Origin: Crossaster papposus
Taxonomy: Eukaryota > Echinodermata > Asteroidea > Velatida > Solasteridae
Assembly (NCBI GenBank): GCA_037893245.1
Contig: JBAIAA010000242.1
Location: 1-64,000 of the forward strand
DNA length: 64,000 bases
Direction: 5' to 3'
A program made the position numbers and the translations under genes. Within the stretch, counting starts at the first letter, position 1; the number at the start of each line of letters is the position of its first letter. Shown here one piece after another: positions 32,012 to 44,065 of this stretch. The notes beneath the pieces are model-generated. The model did no database searches and was not told the DNA's origin. It saw only the letters and a list, made by a program, of their open reading frames with translations.

Positions 32012-33725
32012 TTACTCGCAGCCAATCACTTCAAACCTCATGCTGCAGTGTATGTGCCATAAAGTGGGGTAAATGCGCAGGATTCTGGTGCGCAAGGCAG
32101 ACGGAAAACGAGTGGTTACCATGGTGTTCATGTCCTTGTTACCAGGGAACTGTAAACAAACAAAAAATACAGAAATGGGGTGTGTGTTAAAAAAGGTCTA
32201 AATTTAGATATGTATTAGTGGCGTATAATAGTTACCATAAATCTGTTGCCATTTTTCAGTTTAAACCTACATGTATTGGTGTGCAGTCTGCATTAGTCAC
32301 GTTATGCCAGGTATGACTGTCATCACTGTACGCGGCCACTTGGTACTCCGTCACAAATTGGTTGTTATCTCCGCGCCCCTGGGTGATCAAACCAGTGATG
32401 GTGACTGCACCATGGAAGTCAACCTGTATCCATGGACTGATATCAATGGGTCCAGCGCTACACCATGCTGCAGCGAACCCTGTTAAACATGAACAACTTT
32501 GCTTAATGTTCACGCTTAAAGTTGAGGTTTATTTCTCTACAATTTTGAATTGTTTTTGAGTATGATGTTCTGATTTGTTTGTCATTGAAGCGATGATTTC
32601 TACTTACAAAATATACATGTATTTCGTTTATTCAAAGCACAGATTGAAGCTATACTAATCCAATAACTGTATTGGAAACAAACAACCTTAATACTTTGTG
32701 TTTACTGTCGCATACGATCCATGTGTGACGCGAAGCTCGTGTGTGTCAGAATGCTGCTTGTCCAAAACAGGTTGATATTGGGTATACAAATATAAAATAT
32801 GTGCTATCAATGGAAATTGATGTTATATCATCATGACGTCATAAGTGATATTTTGAAACACTCCCAGATAGCACAAGTCGTTATCGTTAAAAGTGGTTCA
32901 TTTAGTTGATAATGATTTTGGTTTATAGTAACGTTAAACAAACGTTCACTTAAAGTCAGTTTTGTAAAAGTTATCAACTCGTATATTTAAAGGTATACCA
33001 TTGGTAATTGTCAAGAATGGGCGGATTTGGAGAGTTGTATTTTATAGTAAATATCTTTTAAATGTTTAAATCGTGGATGCCAAAAAAAGCATGGAAAACG
33101 GCGTTCGTGTTCAATTTCAATTTTTTTTAACAAACTATTACAGGATATATCTAGCGCCAACATTTTGCTGGATGCCTTGAATCTATATTTAATAATTTCT
33201 TAATAATTCGGTAGTAAATGTTTCAATATCTGCAAATGGTATATCCTACATTTAAGTATATGTTGTTTTAGAATAATTATTTACTTTTAAAAAGGAAGAC
33301 ATTTTTTAATAATTCGGAAGTAAAATGTTTTAATATCTGCAAATAGTATATCCTACATTTAAGTATATGTTGTTTTAACGTAGATTGATGTAGTTACGTG
33401 CTTGTGTGAATGTAGGGGTTAATTTTCCAACATTGATCGAACTTTATTATATTAGTACCAACGATTCTTCTTCCGAATCCTTTCAGCGTTAACAAAAGCG
33501 TTTACATTCGGTTTGCACGTTCAAAAATTGTTTGAACTTAGTTAGCAATGTTGGCCAATAACCGTTTAAAGTGAATAACGTTAAAACAGCGTTAGAGGTA
33601 TATCCCCAGCACAATATGAGATACAAGGGACTCCCCCCTTAGTCCCCTATTCCCATACACTCTCTAAACTATTGTTAATAACCCCCCTTCAAAACAAATA
33701 ATAATAATAATAAATAAATAAATAA

Positions 33726-33758
<33 letters not shown>

Positions 33759-36700
33759 AAAAAAAAATAAAAAAAAAAAATAAAAATAAAAAAATTTAAC
33801 GAATTTCTGTAAAAAAACAACAACATCCCGCTAAAAAAAGGGGTTCCCTCCTCTGTATCTTGCTTCATAATGTAGAGGGAGGTTGGTGATGTTAATTGAA
33901 TCGTGTGGTTCTTTAAACAATGTTAATTGGAGTAATTACCAAACGTATACGATCCCTTTAAGGAGCCTAACTGTCTTCCAGAAAAATGCACATTTCCCAT
34001 GGGAACTTATTTCTTTTGACCTGTTTATGTGCTATCGATGTAAATTGATGTTATATCACCACGACGTCATAAGTGATAATTTAAAACACTCCCAGATAGC
34101 ACAAGTCGTATTAACGTTGAAAGTAGTTCATTTAGTTGATAATGATTTTGGTTTATAGTAACGTTAAACAAACGTTCACTTAAAGTCAGTTTTGTAAAAC
34201 TTATCAATACGTAGGATACAGCATTGGTAATTGTTTAAATTATCAAGAATGGGTGGATTTGGGGGGTTGTATTTTATAGTAAATATCGTTTTGCTGACAT
34301 GTCCAAAGTTTTGCAACCATGGATGCCCCCCAAAAAGCAAGGAAAACGGCGTTCGTTTTCAATTTCAATTTTTTGAACAAACTATTACAGGATATATTTA
34401 GCGCCAACATTTTGCTGGATGTCTTGAATCTATATTTAATAATTTCTTAATAATTCGGTAGTAAATGTTTCAATATCTGCAAATGGTGTATCCTACATTT
34501 AAGTATATGTTGTTTTAACGTAGATTTATGTGGTTACATGCTTCTGTGAATTTAGGAGTTAATTTGTCAACATTGATCGAATGTTATCATATTAGTACCA
34601 AAGATTCTTCTTCCGTAATCCTTTCAGTGTTAACAAAAGCGTTTACATTCGGTTTGCACGTTCAAACATTAATTGTTTGAACTTATAGTTAGCAATGTTG
34701 GCCAATAACAGTTTAAAGGGAACGTATACGTTTGGTAATTACTCCAAAAATTAATGGCAATTATTCTTACTTGGTAACTACAGCAGCTTTGGATAGTATA
34801 ATGCATTTTTAGAAACTAGTCACTTCGAAGTACTGCGGTTTTGGAAAAAGATATAACTTTGTATCCCAAAAAAATTGAATTTGAGAAGCGTTACTGCAGT
34901 GACGTTTCTCAGATTGTGTATTCGAATGCGGATTATTCTTCCTGCGTGGACATAACCGCTCCAGATTTTCGGCAATATCTCAAAATCTCTACCACCTTCT
35001 GAAATGGAATTTGTACAGGTTAGTTGTATGGTGTATATCTATAACTAAATGAAAAACGATTGAAACAAACTGTGGGTTCCAATTACCAAACGTATACGAT
35101 CCATTTAAAGTGAATAACGTTAAAACAGCGTTAGAGGGATATACCCAGCACAATATAAGATCGATGGACTCCCCCCTCAGTCCCCCATACCCATACGCTC
35201 TCTAAACTATTGTTACCTAACGCACCCCCCCCCCCCCCCCCCCCCCACCCTAAAAATAAATAAAATAAAATAAATTAAAAAACAAAAATACAAATAAACC
35301 TAAAATAAAATCCTGAAAAAAATCTTCTAGCTAAAAAGGGGGTTCCCTCCTCCGAATCTTGCTTCCTAATGAACAATGTTAAGGTGGCGTTTACAGAACG
35401 TCAATGTGGTTGGTTAAACCATGAAGGAAGGAAAACAGACCGTGTTTCACAGAAAAACGTAAAGAATGTTAGAGAGGTTGGTTGAACCATGGATCTCTGA
35501 ACTACGTCGTTTGGAGAGGTTAGCGAGGTTGGTTAAATGGTTTTGACTGAACGTTGCTAAAGAATATTTAATTGACACCACAAATATTATGACCTTTTCA
35601 TAACCTCGTCTTAATTTAACAGGTTACTTTAATGTATCAAAGTATCGCCGTTGGAGGCTCAAAGGAGGCAGAATGATTGACTAGGCCGTTCAAAGGTGGT
35701 ACACAGAAGATTCATACATCTCTATGGACGCCATGCCATGGCCATGTTCAAAACATTCGCCCAAAGGTCGCCGAGGAATTGGTTGCTCAAAGGTGGCTCA
35801 AAGGAGGCAAAAGGGGGGGTTCAAGAATTACCGTAATTGCAGAGCGGAGGCACAGTGGTCGCCCAATGGTCGCGCTAGTATAGATCGCCATTAAAATGGC
35901 CTAAACTTGCATTTTTTGTGGTTCAAGGGAGGCACAAGTATCGCTGTAGCAGGATTTTCTTGGTTTAGGTGACCATTGAGTGTCGTGGCCTATCATAGCT
36001 CGAGAAATGATCGGACGAACTTCGTTGCTTTTGCGAGACATGCGCGAGACATTCTCCCAACATTCTCCAAACATTCATTATTCGAGAAATATGCGCGAAA
36101 AGTTTGTGTCGCATGTGTCGCGAAATGCCCACACGAAAGTTGCCCGAGATTTGTGCAACATTCGTGTTGTTTGCATTTTAGTCGCTTGTTCTTTGTGTAT
36201 GTGGACTGGCCATAGTTCGGCAACGCTACACACGACATTCGCACATACGTTGTGAGAACTACGCACAAACTGCATTGTCGCGACACATTCAGAGAAAAAT
36301 CTTCTCCGAATGTTGGACTTTGCCATTTTTTAGGCATTCGCATCCTTCGCGAATCGTTCGCGTGCCCCGTGAAAAACCATCTCTAACTCACGGCAACGAC
36401 GTAATAACTCGCGACAACGACTTGTCTTGCGACCGCAAGTTATTACTCGCGGCCTGGAGCTATTAAGTTGCGGCCGCGAGTATAAGTACCGTTTCCTTGG
36501 ATGCCATCTGAAACAATTCAGATTTTGCAAACACTTTGTTCGTGTTCTTCAATTAGATTATAGGTCTCTATAGTTAGGTGGTATTGTGTGACGTTATTAT
36601 TAAGATGAATACAAAATAACTACATACCTTGAATATTAAGTCTAGCCCTGGGCGGGCCGTAGTTAGCGTTGTTTTGCCAATACGACGAAGCTGTGATGCT

Positions 36701-37673
36701 TTTATCGGGGATGCGACTATCTTCCATTCCGAGTGGTCTGGAGCACTGAGAGGTTCCTGCAGTGGCGCAGACAGGGGCAAAATGACTGTACTGCACATCA
36801 ATTATACAGATATGGAATAATAATAAGATCGGTAGAGCGTACGCACGCGCATTCCTGCCAGGGGGGTGCTGGAGAAAAGATACGCATGCGCCAAACATGA
36901 CGTGTAATCGCAACACAGTTTACGCATCGTGATTGTGCATCGTGAATTACGATCCCAAGCCGATGGACCTTGTCATCCTATTTTCAGAGATTTCTCCAAA
37001 AGCCTAATTTTCGATAGGTTATTAGCTGCGAAATCTGGCAGGAATTGTTTGCGCAAAACTGTGGGGTCTGCCTAGACTTGGCTTAAAGGGTGATTCGACG
37101 TTAGCTCGTCTGATCACGTTTTAATGGATGAAGCGCACACCATACCGGAGTAGTCGTTAGAATTGCCTGACCGGTTGGCCATTGCAAAGTTAAAAACAGA
37201 GGAGGGGTTGGGTCTCATTTTACGCAAGCGGGTTGCTGGCGGAGGTCCCCCCCTTGTTTATATTGTTTCAGTCTTCTCATCTTATATCATTATGTGGAGC
37301 ATTTTCTTTTTTAGAAATGCACCCGTTTGCTGGGGGAGACGGTGGGGATTGGGGAGGGGGGGGGGGTGGTTGGGGGGGGGGGGGTGGTTAGGGGGAGGGG
37401 TGGTTAGGGGGAGGGGGGGGGGGGGGGGGGGCTTGGGGGGGGGGGGGGGGTTAGTGTACTCACCGGTGCAGTTTAGCCATTGACGTATCTCCTCAGAACA
37501 GCTGCTGATCATAAAGGTGTCATAGTACGTCACCTCGTAGGGTCTGTACGGTACAAAGGTGCTGAAGCCACCCATTCCGATCGCCGTGCACTCACACGGG
37601 TCTTCGGCTTGAATCAGCCAGCGGTAGCGGCTCGTCTCTGGGTCGAGCTCCTGGTTCATGGTGCACGGCATTG
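32012..37673 (-). CDS. F5/8 type C (discoidin) domain protein, 3'-terminal exons, copy 2
   Basis: Exons at 37673-37464, 36756-36628, 32479-32271 and 32149-32012, with the same phases and splice sites as copy 1, ending in GAG-TAA after FEVIGC (one residue longer than copy 1). Two length differences are whole codons: one fewer in the second exon (QNNANYGPP against QNNYAVCGPP) and one more in the third (NADCTPIH against NADGTIH). Other changes are mostly conservative (DPCECTAIG for DPCDCTAIG; FMISSCSEEI for FLISSCSDEI; RIYPTLWHIHCSM for RIHPTAWNRHCSM). No stop or frameshift interrupts it, which argues that both paralogues are under constraint. The third intron is much longer than in copy 1 because of insertions and an internal duplication. 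The 5' part of the gene is not resolved. Confidence 0.8.
32820..35170. repeat. Internal direct duplication in the F5/8C intron, copy 2 only
   Basis: The block 32,820-33,660 (from TTATATCATCATGACGTCAT to CCCCAGCACAATATGAGA) is repeated at about 34,045-35,160, the second copy interrupted by a MITE. Unit 1 has one related, partly degraded block (7,020-7,440). Between the copies lie an A-rich stretch (33,700-33,800) and a MITE end (about 33,935-33,965). The F5/8C intron is thereby enlarged. Confidence 0.8.
34718..35103. mobile_element. MITE, 386 bp, with TTTAAA target-site duplication
   Basis: Inverted ends sharing CGTATACGTTTGGTAATT, flanked on both sides by TTTAAA (34,712-34,717 and 35,104-35,109). 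The sister block reads GTTTAAAGTGAATAACG at about 33,568 without the insertion, an empty site inside the same window. A related end fragment is near 33,945. Confidence 0.85.
35380..35550. repeat. Three imperfect copies of a ~60-bp repeat
   Basis: GAGGTTGGTTGAACCATGG-type words recur near 35,408, 35,472 and 35,520. No coding potential. Confidence 0.55.
35990..36495. mobile_element. Unit-2-specific insertion of ~500 bp, unclassified
   Basis: Unit 1 runs straight from GGCCTATCATG to GGATGCCATCTG (about 7,470-7,490), whereas unit 2 has about 500 extra bases. It includes repeated GCGAGACAT-type words and an inner inverted repeat near 36,400-36,480 (TAATAACTCGCG with TTATTACTCGCGG). The 116-codon minus-strand frame in it resembles nothing I know. 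Confidence 0.55.
37333..37452 (+). repeat. Expanded G-rich tract next to an F5/8C donor site
   Basis: About 110 bases of almost pure G with a few T and A, starting close to the donor of the exon ending at 37,464. It is longer and purer than the orthologous tract at 8,311-8,396. In the sense (minus) strand it is C-rich, while the plus strand could form quadruplexes. Confidence 0.85.
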
Positions 37674-39989
37674 CTTGGGAATGGAAGAACGTACACATAC
37701 AAATACTTGTTTTTCATGCAGTCTGTATATAAACTCAGGTCCAAAAAGAACATTTTTTTAAATAATTTATTTTAATAAGCCTTTAAGGTTTATTAAAATG
37801 AATTATTGAAAAAAATAATTCATTCGCGAGGATAGGCCTATTAAGTTCGACTTTACGTTTGCTATATTATGTAAGTTTATACGTTTTTTAGTTATTACAG
37901 CACAACTTTGTTGTATTTTAGGGCGTAACTATTTCGTTGTATTCACACATTTGTGGATTTAAGCATTATGTTCGAAAATTGATTTATTGCAAATTATAAA
38001 AGGGGCACGATCCTGAAATCTCCGAAAATGTCATGTTTTAGGTAGTTTACTTGGGCCTATCCTATTTTAAACCCCTGGTTGAAAGGAAATCAACCTAATG
38101 TCTTAATTGTTTACCTCAGACTAGACAGAGTACGCATATTTTGTTCGTGTCGTTTTAATTTAATGTGGCCCTCACACCGGCCTTAGGGGTTACGACGTTA
38201 ACGGCGGCGTTGCGGTGAACAAATCATGTACAACCGGGAGCATCCCTTGTAGCACCTGGGACATCCTCAATGCTTCCTAGAGCATTCGTATGGGTCCTTA
38301 AGCGTCCGGGAGGGGTCTTAATTTCTTACGAGAGTTTTGGTTCAGACCAAAACCCTCGTAAGAAAATTACGGCAATTATCCCTCTCCCGATACACCACGG
38401 CTGCGTCACGATTCCTGAAAGAAGCCCAAGGTCCCTAACGTTTTCTTAAACCCTGCGATTCCAGAGGCCGTAGCAGACCGTAGATATCTTCAACACCACC
38501 GTATTTCCTCCGTAGGGTTCCAGAATGAACCCGCACGCAACCGGTACGCAATCGCGAGGGTCCGCGGGAAATCGGGAGGTAAACCGTTACGCAGCCATAA
38601 AAAGTCGTAAGAACCCATTGTACTAACGTAACCACAAAATTTTCTCCCGGGTGTTCACGATTTTGCTCAAAAAAATCGCAACGCTGCCGTAGAAAGAACA
38701 TTTCTTTTGAAAATGTGTGATGTAGCCTGCATGTATCATACTGTAGGTAAATATCCAAAGCATATTAGAGTAAATTATTTATTTGAAAAGTAGGTGTTTT
38801 GTGGTTTTGTTTAGGGTAAATAAATTAGTTTTGTTGTACCTTGTTAATGTAGGGAGACCAAGTGCGCCCTCTGTTTGTGCATGCCTAAAAGTTTTGCAAG
38901 TGATTTGCATGTTTTCATAAAACGCATAAGGTGACCTTTGTGCTTCCCGCGCAAAGGCAAGTTGTAGCGAGTTTTTCTTCTGTGGGCTTCGAACAGAGAA
39001 GACCAACATAAATTGTCTTTGAAATTCTCTCGATTTTCTAGGGAGCATGGCTTCGGCCATGCTCCTAATGTAAACCATGTGGGAGGGTAACCTTCGTAGC
39101 AACTCCCAGTGAGTAACGTTGTATTTTATTTGATATTTGTACTGATAATTGTGACCTTTTTGCGACCGTGTGTGTATTTTTATTATTGTATTGTCAGATT
39201 TGTAGCGTGCGTATACTATAATGTACATGTACATGTAATGTGCAGCTATCCAGGTGACATTTGACCTTCATGTTATTGTACTACGGTCGTAAATAATACT
39301 GTGCCTTTATTGCAATGAGTGTTTTCTTGTAAAGTTATATTCAGGAGATAGTCCTCCTTGTACAATAGTCTCTGTTTTATTGCATATTTTGTTAAATGCT
39401 CGTCCGCTAAAATTAGAGGACCGTTCCTCCTTCCTTCCCCCTTAATTGACGTGGGTGTGGTCCGCTACATTAATGATGCAAAAAACTGTTGTGTATTTAT
39501 GTTCAGAAAAGGACAATATTTAACAAGGTTTAACACATAGCACCGTGCATTTCCAACATGACAATAATGTAATGTTCACACTTCAAATTATTAATAATTA
39601 TTGCTGGTGAAAACACAACTTTACATCGAGACATTTTGATACATGTTTACAGTTTACATGTACCTGTACTTGCCTCACACAAAAATGCATAGATAATAAA
39701 CTGTATTACAATATAGTTCAGTCAGAATTGTGCTTTTAACAAAATGGGATCTACATGTACGGAATAGGCATCAAGCCCAAAACAGTTTTGAGTATTTGTA
39801 TACACGTCGTCACCGTTTTCACGATGAGGCGAACTTCATGAAAAATCGTCTATTTATCGAAATTATTTTGTTTGATGAAAACAATTAAATATTGCAATTT
39901 CTACAACCTGGTGAAGTTATACATCCAAAAAATCATTAAAATCCTAATTAACCTAATTAACGAATGGGCGAATTGGTCATCAAGTGCCC

Positions 39990-40240
39990 TTTTGCGTTTT
40001 CACGAAGAGGCAAACTCGAAATAGCGTTGACTTCAACGTGTTTATGAAGGGGCACTTTGGTGCGCGTAGTGACTTTAGTTGTTTTCACGAAGAGGCAAAT
40101 TGGGCGAATTGGGCGCGTAATGGCTTATAGTGTTTCCACGAAGAGACAAATTGGCGGCGCAATGGGGAAATGTATACATTCTGACTCTGACCCGAATTTG
40201 CTAATGTATCGCTTTTTCGTTTTCACGAAGAGACAATTCT
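39990..40240. repeat. Dispersed repeat TTTTCACGAAGAGGCAAA
   Basis: The word occurs at about 40,000, 40,083, 40,133 (one change) and 40,220 (short form), with a diverged copy near 39,820. The spacing is irregular, 50 to 90 bases. Confidence 0.6.
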
Positions 40241-41589
40241 ATTAATTGATAAATTCTGCAAAACTAATCACCTATTTTTCTTAACGTTTGCTATATTTAA
40301 GAAGATTGAAATCTCTTCTTTCCTATGATACCTTAATCTTGTATATTCTATGGATATATATGTTTCAAACTGCCAAACGAAAAAAGGACGAACTTTACAA
40401 GCGATTTTCTCGAAAGTTTGTTCAGACCGTGAAAGGCTCAATTTGTCTCTTGGTGAAAACGGTGACGACGTGTGTGTGGAGGAACCCTTGCGCTGTACGG
40501 CCGTGGTTTTTTTTACACGAACACCGACGCGTCCGGACTAATTTTCATAGTCCCTTGTATTTCGTGTAATACCCCTAACATGCTGTTCGGTTTTATGGCT
40601 TTATATTTTAACACAGTACTTTCCCAGTGTCTGAATATTTTCCGATCCCAGTTGGTGTTGTTGAACCGGGCAAGGCAACAATAGCATGATTGATTAATTG
40701 GGTAGGTCTGGCGGTAAAATCCAGACCTCAAAGGCCCCTTTATGTATACAATGCAATGGGATACTCGTGGGGCAGCACTTTGCTTTGCAGAAAGCTGGGT
40801 CACCGGTTCAACCAGGGTTCAAGCGGCACTTACCATGTTATTTGGCTTGCTTTGAACTAGGAATACATGTAATATGAGATTTGTTAAACTCAGGATGAAA
40901 GAGTAATTGCTTCTTTTTTTTTACGGCGAAGCGACTATGAAAAGTAGTACAGTGGCACAGCGTTGGTTGTTTATCTGTACTTGTTCCTTGTTACCCAGTT
41001 TGCGCCAGGATTAAAACACAAATTATTGGACCAGGGCGTTTTGATAATGCATCTAGTACCGGTACAATATGTCGCCTAGGGCATTTTCTCTCTCTACTAA
41101 TCTGGGCGTGATATCAAGTCATCCGGTAACCGCCATAATTTCTGACGCCTGTTTAGACGTCAGCCGTGGAACTACACACAGAGCCGGGGCAATTTTACGT
41201 AATAAAACATATATACAAATATTTGCAAGACCACCTGAAAAGAACCCTTTTAATTATTTCAAAGTAGACTTAATAAGAAACAATGGTGGATAATTGTGTG
41301 CGTCAGCAACTTACTGGACGTAGCTGGTATGAATGTAATGGAGACAATAGAACTAGGGTGTTGACGTCCTTCATGTAATCACTGGAGCATGATACCACGA
41401 TATAGCATGTATACACGTCCTTCACTTTAATAATCAAACCGCTCTGGTTGACGGATTAACGCGTCATCCGTGGAAAGTACACGATTGTTTGCGGCCTTAC
41501 CAGGTCCGTATGAACCTATACGGCTTGTACGGCTATGGCCGTACCAATATTTTAGATGTTTTGGGGTTTGTTTCGGTTTTTTTTTGTTT

Positions 41590-41608
41590 CCCCCCCCCCC
41601 CCCCCCCC

Positions 41609-41639
<31 letters not shown>
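41590..41639. repeat. Poly(C) tract, 50 bases with one T
   Basis: Nineteen C, one T, thirty C. The proline-rich and glycine-rich open frames across it are artefacts. Confidence 0.95.
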
Positions 41640-41642
<3 letters not shown>

Positions 41643-42302
41643 CAATTGTTCCATTGTCGGCAGCCTCCTTGCTGAGCAAACCCAGAACACCAAACTGTAT
41701 GGTAATTTTTCTGCCCGGAAGGAATTTCCTGTGGTGTTCCCCAAGGTTCAAAACGCAAATATTTTATGAGGGACCTTTTTATTGTTATTATTAACCAGAA
41801 TAATTAAATACATGTAGATCACGTTTATTTGTTGTGTTTTTCACAGCTGTCACCAACACACTCTTTTTAAAAGTGACTTCAAAGCTCTAATGTCAAGTGT
41901 AGACCCTGTTTTTGTTTAAATATTGTTAATTCATCTACATGTTAGTGTATTTGTTTTGCATCTAGGTCAAAGTAAAAATGGGAGATTTGTATGCCTGGTT
42001 TTGTTGTTGTTTTGTTACATTTACTTTTGGGGGGATTTTAGTATAATGAAGCTGTCTGCTTCTGAGATGGGCATTAATGATAATTACGTTTAATACTGTT
42101 ATAATTTCAACGTGTTTTCCTTGAGTATAGTATTACCCCCAGTTGGCCCACGGTTCACAATTGCTGGATATGATTGCCCCAAAACGGCACATTGTTTTTT
42201 TGTATAGGCAGGTGCACCTCTAAATTTTGCTTGAGCTCACAAAATCTCATCAGTAATTGAGGTCGCCTTAATTATGAGCTGTTATAGTGCCCCGACCCAA
42301 TT

Positions 42303-42658
42303 CGAGCGATTCACAATACCTAGAAGCTGCCGTTGGAGGCGCAAATCCTGTTATACCCGTAGTGCATCATGGGAGAAAGTCGGCATCAGTTTAAAAAACG
42401 GTATTCATTTTGCATGAACTTATCAGTTTTTACGTCTTTTTGGACGCGCACGATTAAAGTTCCAATTTTTTTCTGCAAATAACAATGTTTTAATCAACGA
42501 CGCTTCCGGATACATTTATGTTTGTGTTGTACCTCGCGTGAACAATGAAGAATAGATATTTCACTACAGTATGATATACGGAAGAAGTCGACCGTAAAGT
42601 TTAAAAGTGGCTCTTTTGAGTCAAACGCTTGGTGGCGCACTGCATTGTGAATCGCCTG
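42303..42658. mobile_element. MITE, 356 bp, with AATT target-site duplication
   Basis: Ends share GCGATTCACAAT in inverse orientation (start CGAGCGATTCACAAT, end ATTGTGAATCGCCTG). It is flanked by AATT at 42,299-42,302 and 42,659-42,662. Unit 1 has the intact site, CCCAATTATATTCAG near 9,668. No coding capacity. Confidence 0.87.
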
Positions 42659-42904
42659 AATTATGTTCAGGGATATATTTAACAACATATGTTATACACT
42701 TTTTTTTACAAAAATGTGTGCAGCAATTTAAGTAGTTTGTACATGAAAGTTGGATGAAAGTGATAATTATGAATGTTGTGTTCCAGAATTAAATTCATGA
42801 TGTTGTGTTTCAGAGTTCAGAGCCATACAATCACAGAACATATACCGGTTTTGGATGCGGTGTTTAAGATTATTTGAATTAAAAGTTACATATTAAAGTC
42901 ATGA

Positions 42905-43060
42905 TTTCGAACGCACGAAGTATTTCGAGCTCACGAAAAGATTTATTTCGAGTGCACGAAATCAATTCGTGGGCACGAAATGATTTCGAGCTCACGAAAT
43001 AAGTTATTTCGAGTGCACGAAATGATTTCGTGGGCAAGAAATGATTTCGAGCGCACGATT
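42905..43060. repeat. Minisatellite of ~20-bp palindromic CACGAAAT units, copy 2
   Basis: Nearly identical to 9,905-10,077 in length and order of variants, so it has hardly changed since the duplication, unlike the CGACT array. Confidence 0.85.
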
Positions 43061-43971
43061 GTTATTCGTCATAATTATGTCCCTTTAGGGGCTCCGTACA
43101 GGCCTGTTTAGGAAGCTCAAAAACATTGGTCAGGCCCATTTGAGAAGCGGAGTTAGGAGTAGATGCGAGCCCGAAGCGCGAAGCCATTATGGCGTTGTGT
43201 CCGGGGCCGCTTAAGGGCTTCGGGAAAATTTTCATTCTATATGCTCTGTGGTGCAATATGACGTAATTCCTGGCCACTTTTCCCTCGCTTTTTGAGCAAA
43301 TTATAAAAATCATTTGTATTGATTTACTCTCTAATAATATTTCCAAATATTTTCATATTTCCATCTTCAAAATAGGGAGGGGAAGGTGCTCTATGTATTG
43401 ATGCATGTGGCACTATAGTTGTGAACAAAACAAGCTCTTTCCTGAACACTTTAATACACAGAAATTAGATTAAAACATTAATATATTTGCAAGTCTGGGT
43501 ATTTAACGTCACCTCAATTATTTTCACTTATATAGCATGTCCCGTTCTACGTACATACTAAGTTTAAACTCAATCTCTGGATATAATCCCTTAAAGTTGC
43601 ATCTTTAGGGTGATGTCACATGACATACGATGACGTCATTATGACCTCACCCCTCGGGCAAACACTTTGCTTTAGGGATTATGTCTTTGTATGACAACGA
43701 TGGATGTCCAAAGTGGCTGGGTGAAAAGAAGAGACAGAAGCTAGAAAGAAAAATCAAACCAAAACAAAGGCAACTTAACTCTTATAATCTTATGTAGTGA
43801 TTGAGTTGCGCCCGAAAACATAATAATAGTCCAACCAACCAATAAATAGTTCAACAGAAAATGGGAGGTATTGCGTCCCCGATTCGAATAGGGCTTAGCG
43901 TACTACTATACTAAAAAAAACACCACCTGAGTTTCAGGGAATTGCTGCAGGTGATATGTATGAGATCTTAC

Positions 43972-44065
43972 CGGCAACTGATGATAGCATCATAACCAAA
44001 GCTGCTGCTCCCTCCATTTTCCAAGATGCAGGTTAATTCTGAGCACGGTTCGTCTGGGTTTGAGG
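43972..44065 (-). other. Possible upstream exon of the F5/8C gene, copy 2
   Basis: Same 94 bases, frame and splice sites as 10,984-11,077, reading EPCSELTCILENGGSSSFGY. It ends in phase 2, which does not fit the next known exon. Confidence 0.35.

Larger units (their letters stand above)
38155..41708. mobile_element. Unit-2-specific 3.5-kb insertion of unknown type
   Basis: Unit 1 continues directly from GTGTCGTTTTCATTT to CTGCCCGGAGGGAATTTC (about 9,050-9,080). Here 3.5 kb intervenes, beginning TGTGGCCCTCACACCGGCC. It may be several nested elements. Inside are a hairpin at 38,325-38,364 (CTTACGAGAGTTTTGG with CCAAAACCCTCGTAAG), a UUCG-type hairpin at 39,042-39,065, spaced repeats of TTTTCACGAAGAGGCAAA (39,990-40,240) and a C tract (41,590-41,639). 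No recognised protein domain was found. Confidence 0.6.
37674..43971. other. Presumed intron of the F5/8C gene, copy 2
   Basis: Collinear with 8,616-10,983 apart from the 3.5-kb insertion (about 38,155-41,708) and a MITE (42,303-42,658). No certain exon is seen. Confidence 0.5.

Noticed and set aside
35993-36343. 116-codon cysteine-rich minus-strand frame
   Set aside because: Lies in a unit-2-specific insertion with repeated words; cysteine spacing fits no known domain and no splice or start context supports it.
41427-41794. Glycine- and proline-rich frames of about 100 codons
   Set aside because: Produced by the 50-base C tract; no domain, no start context, no homologue in unit 1.
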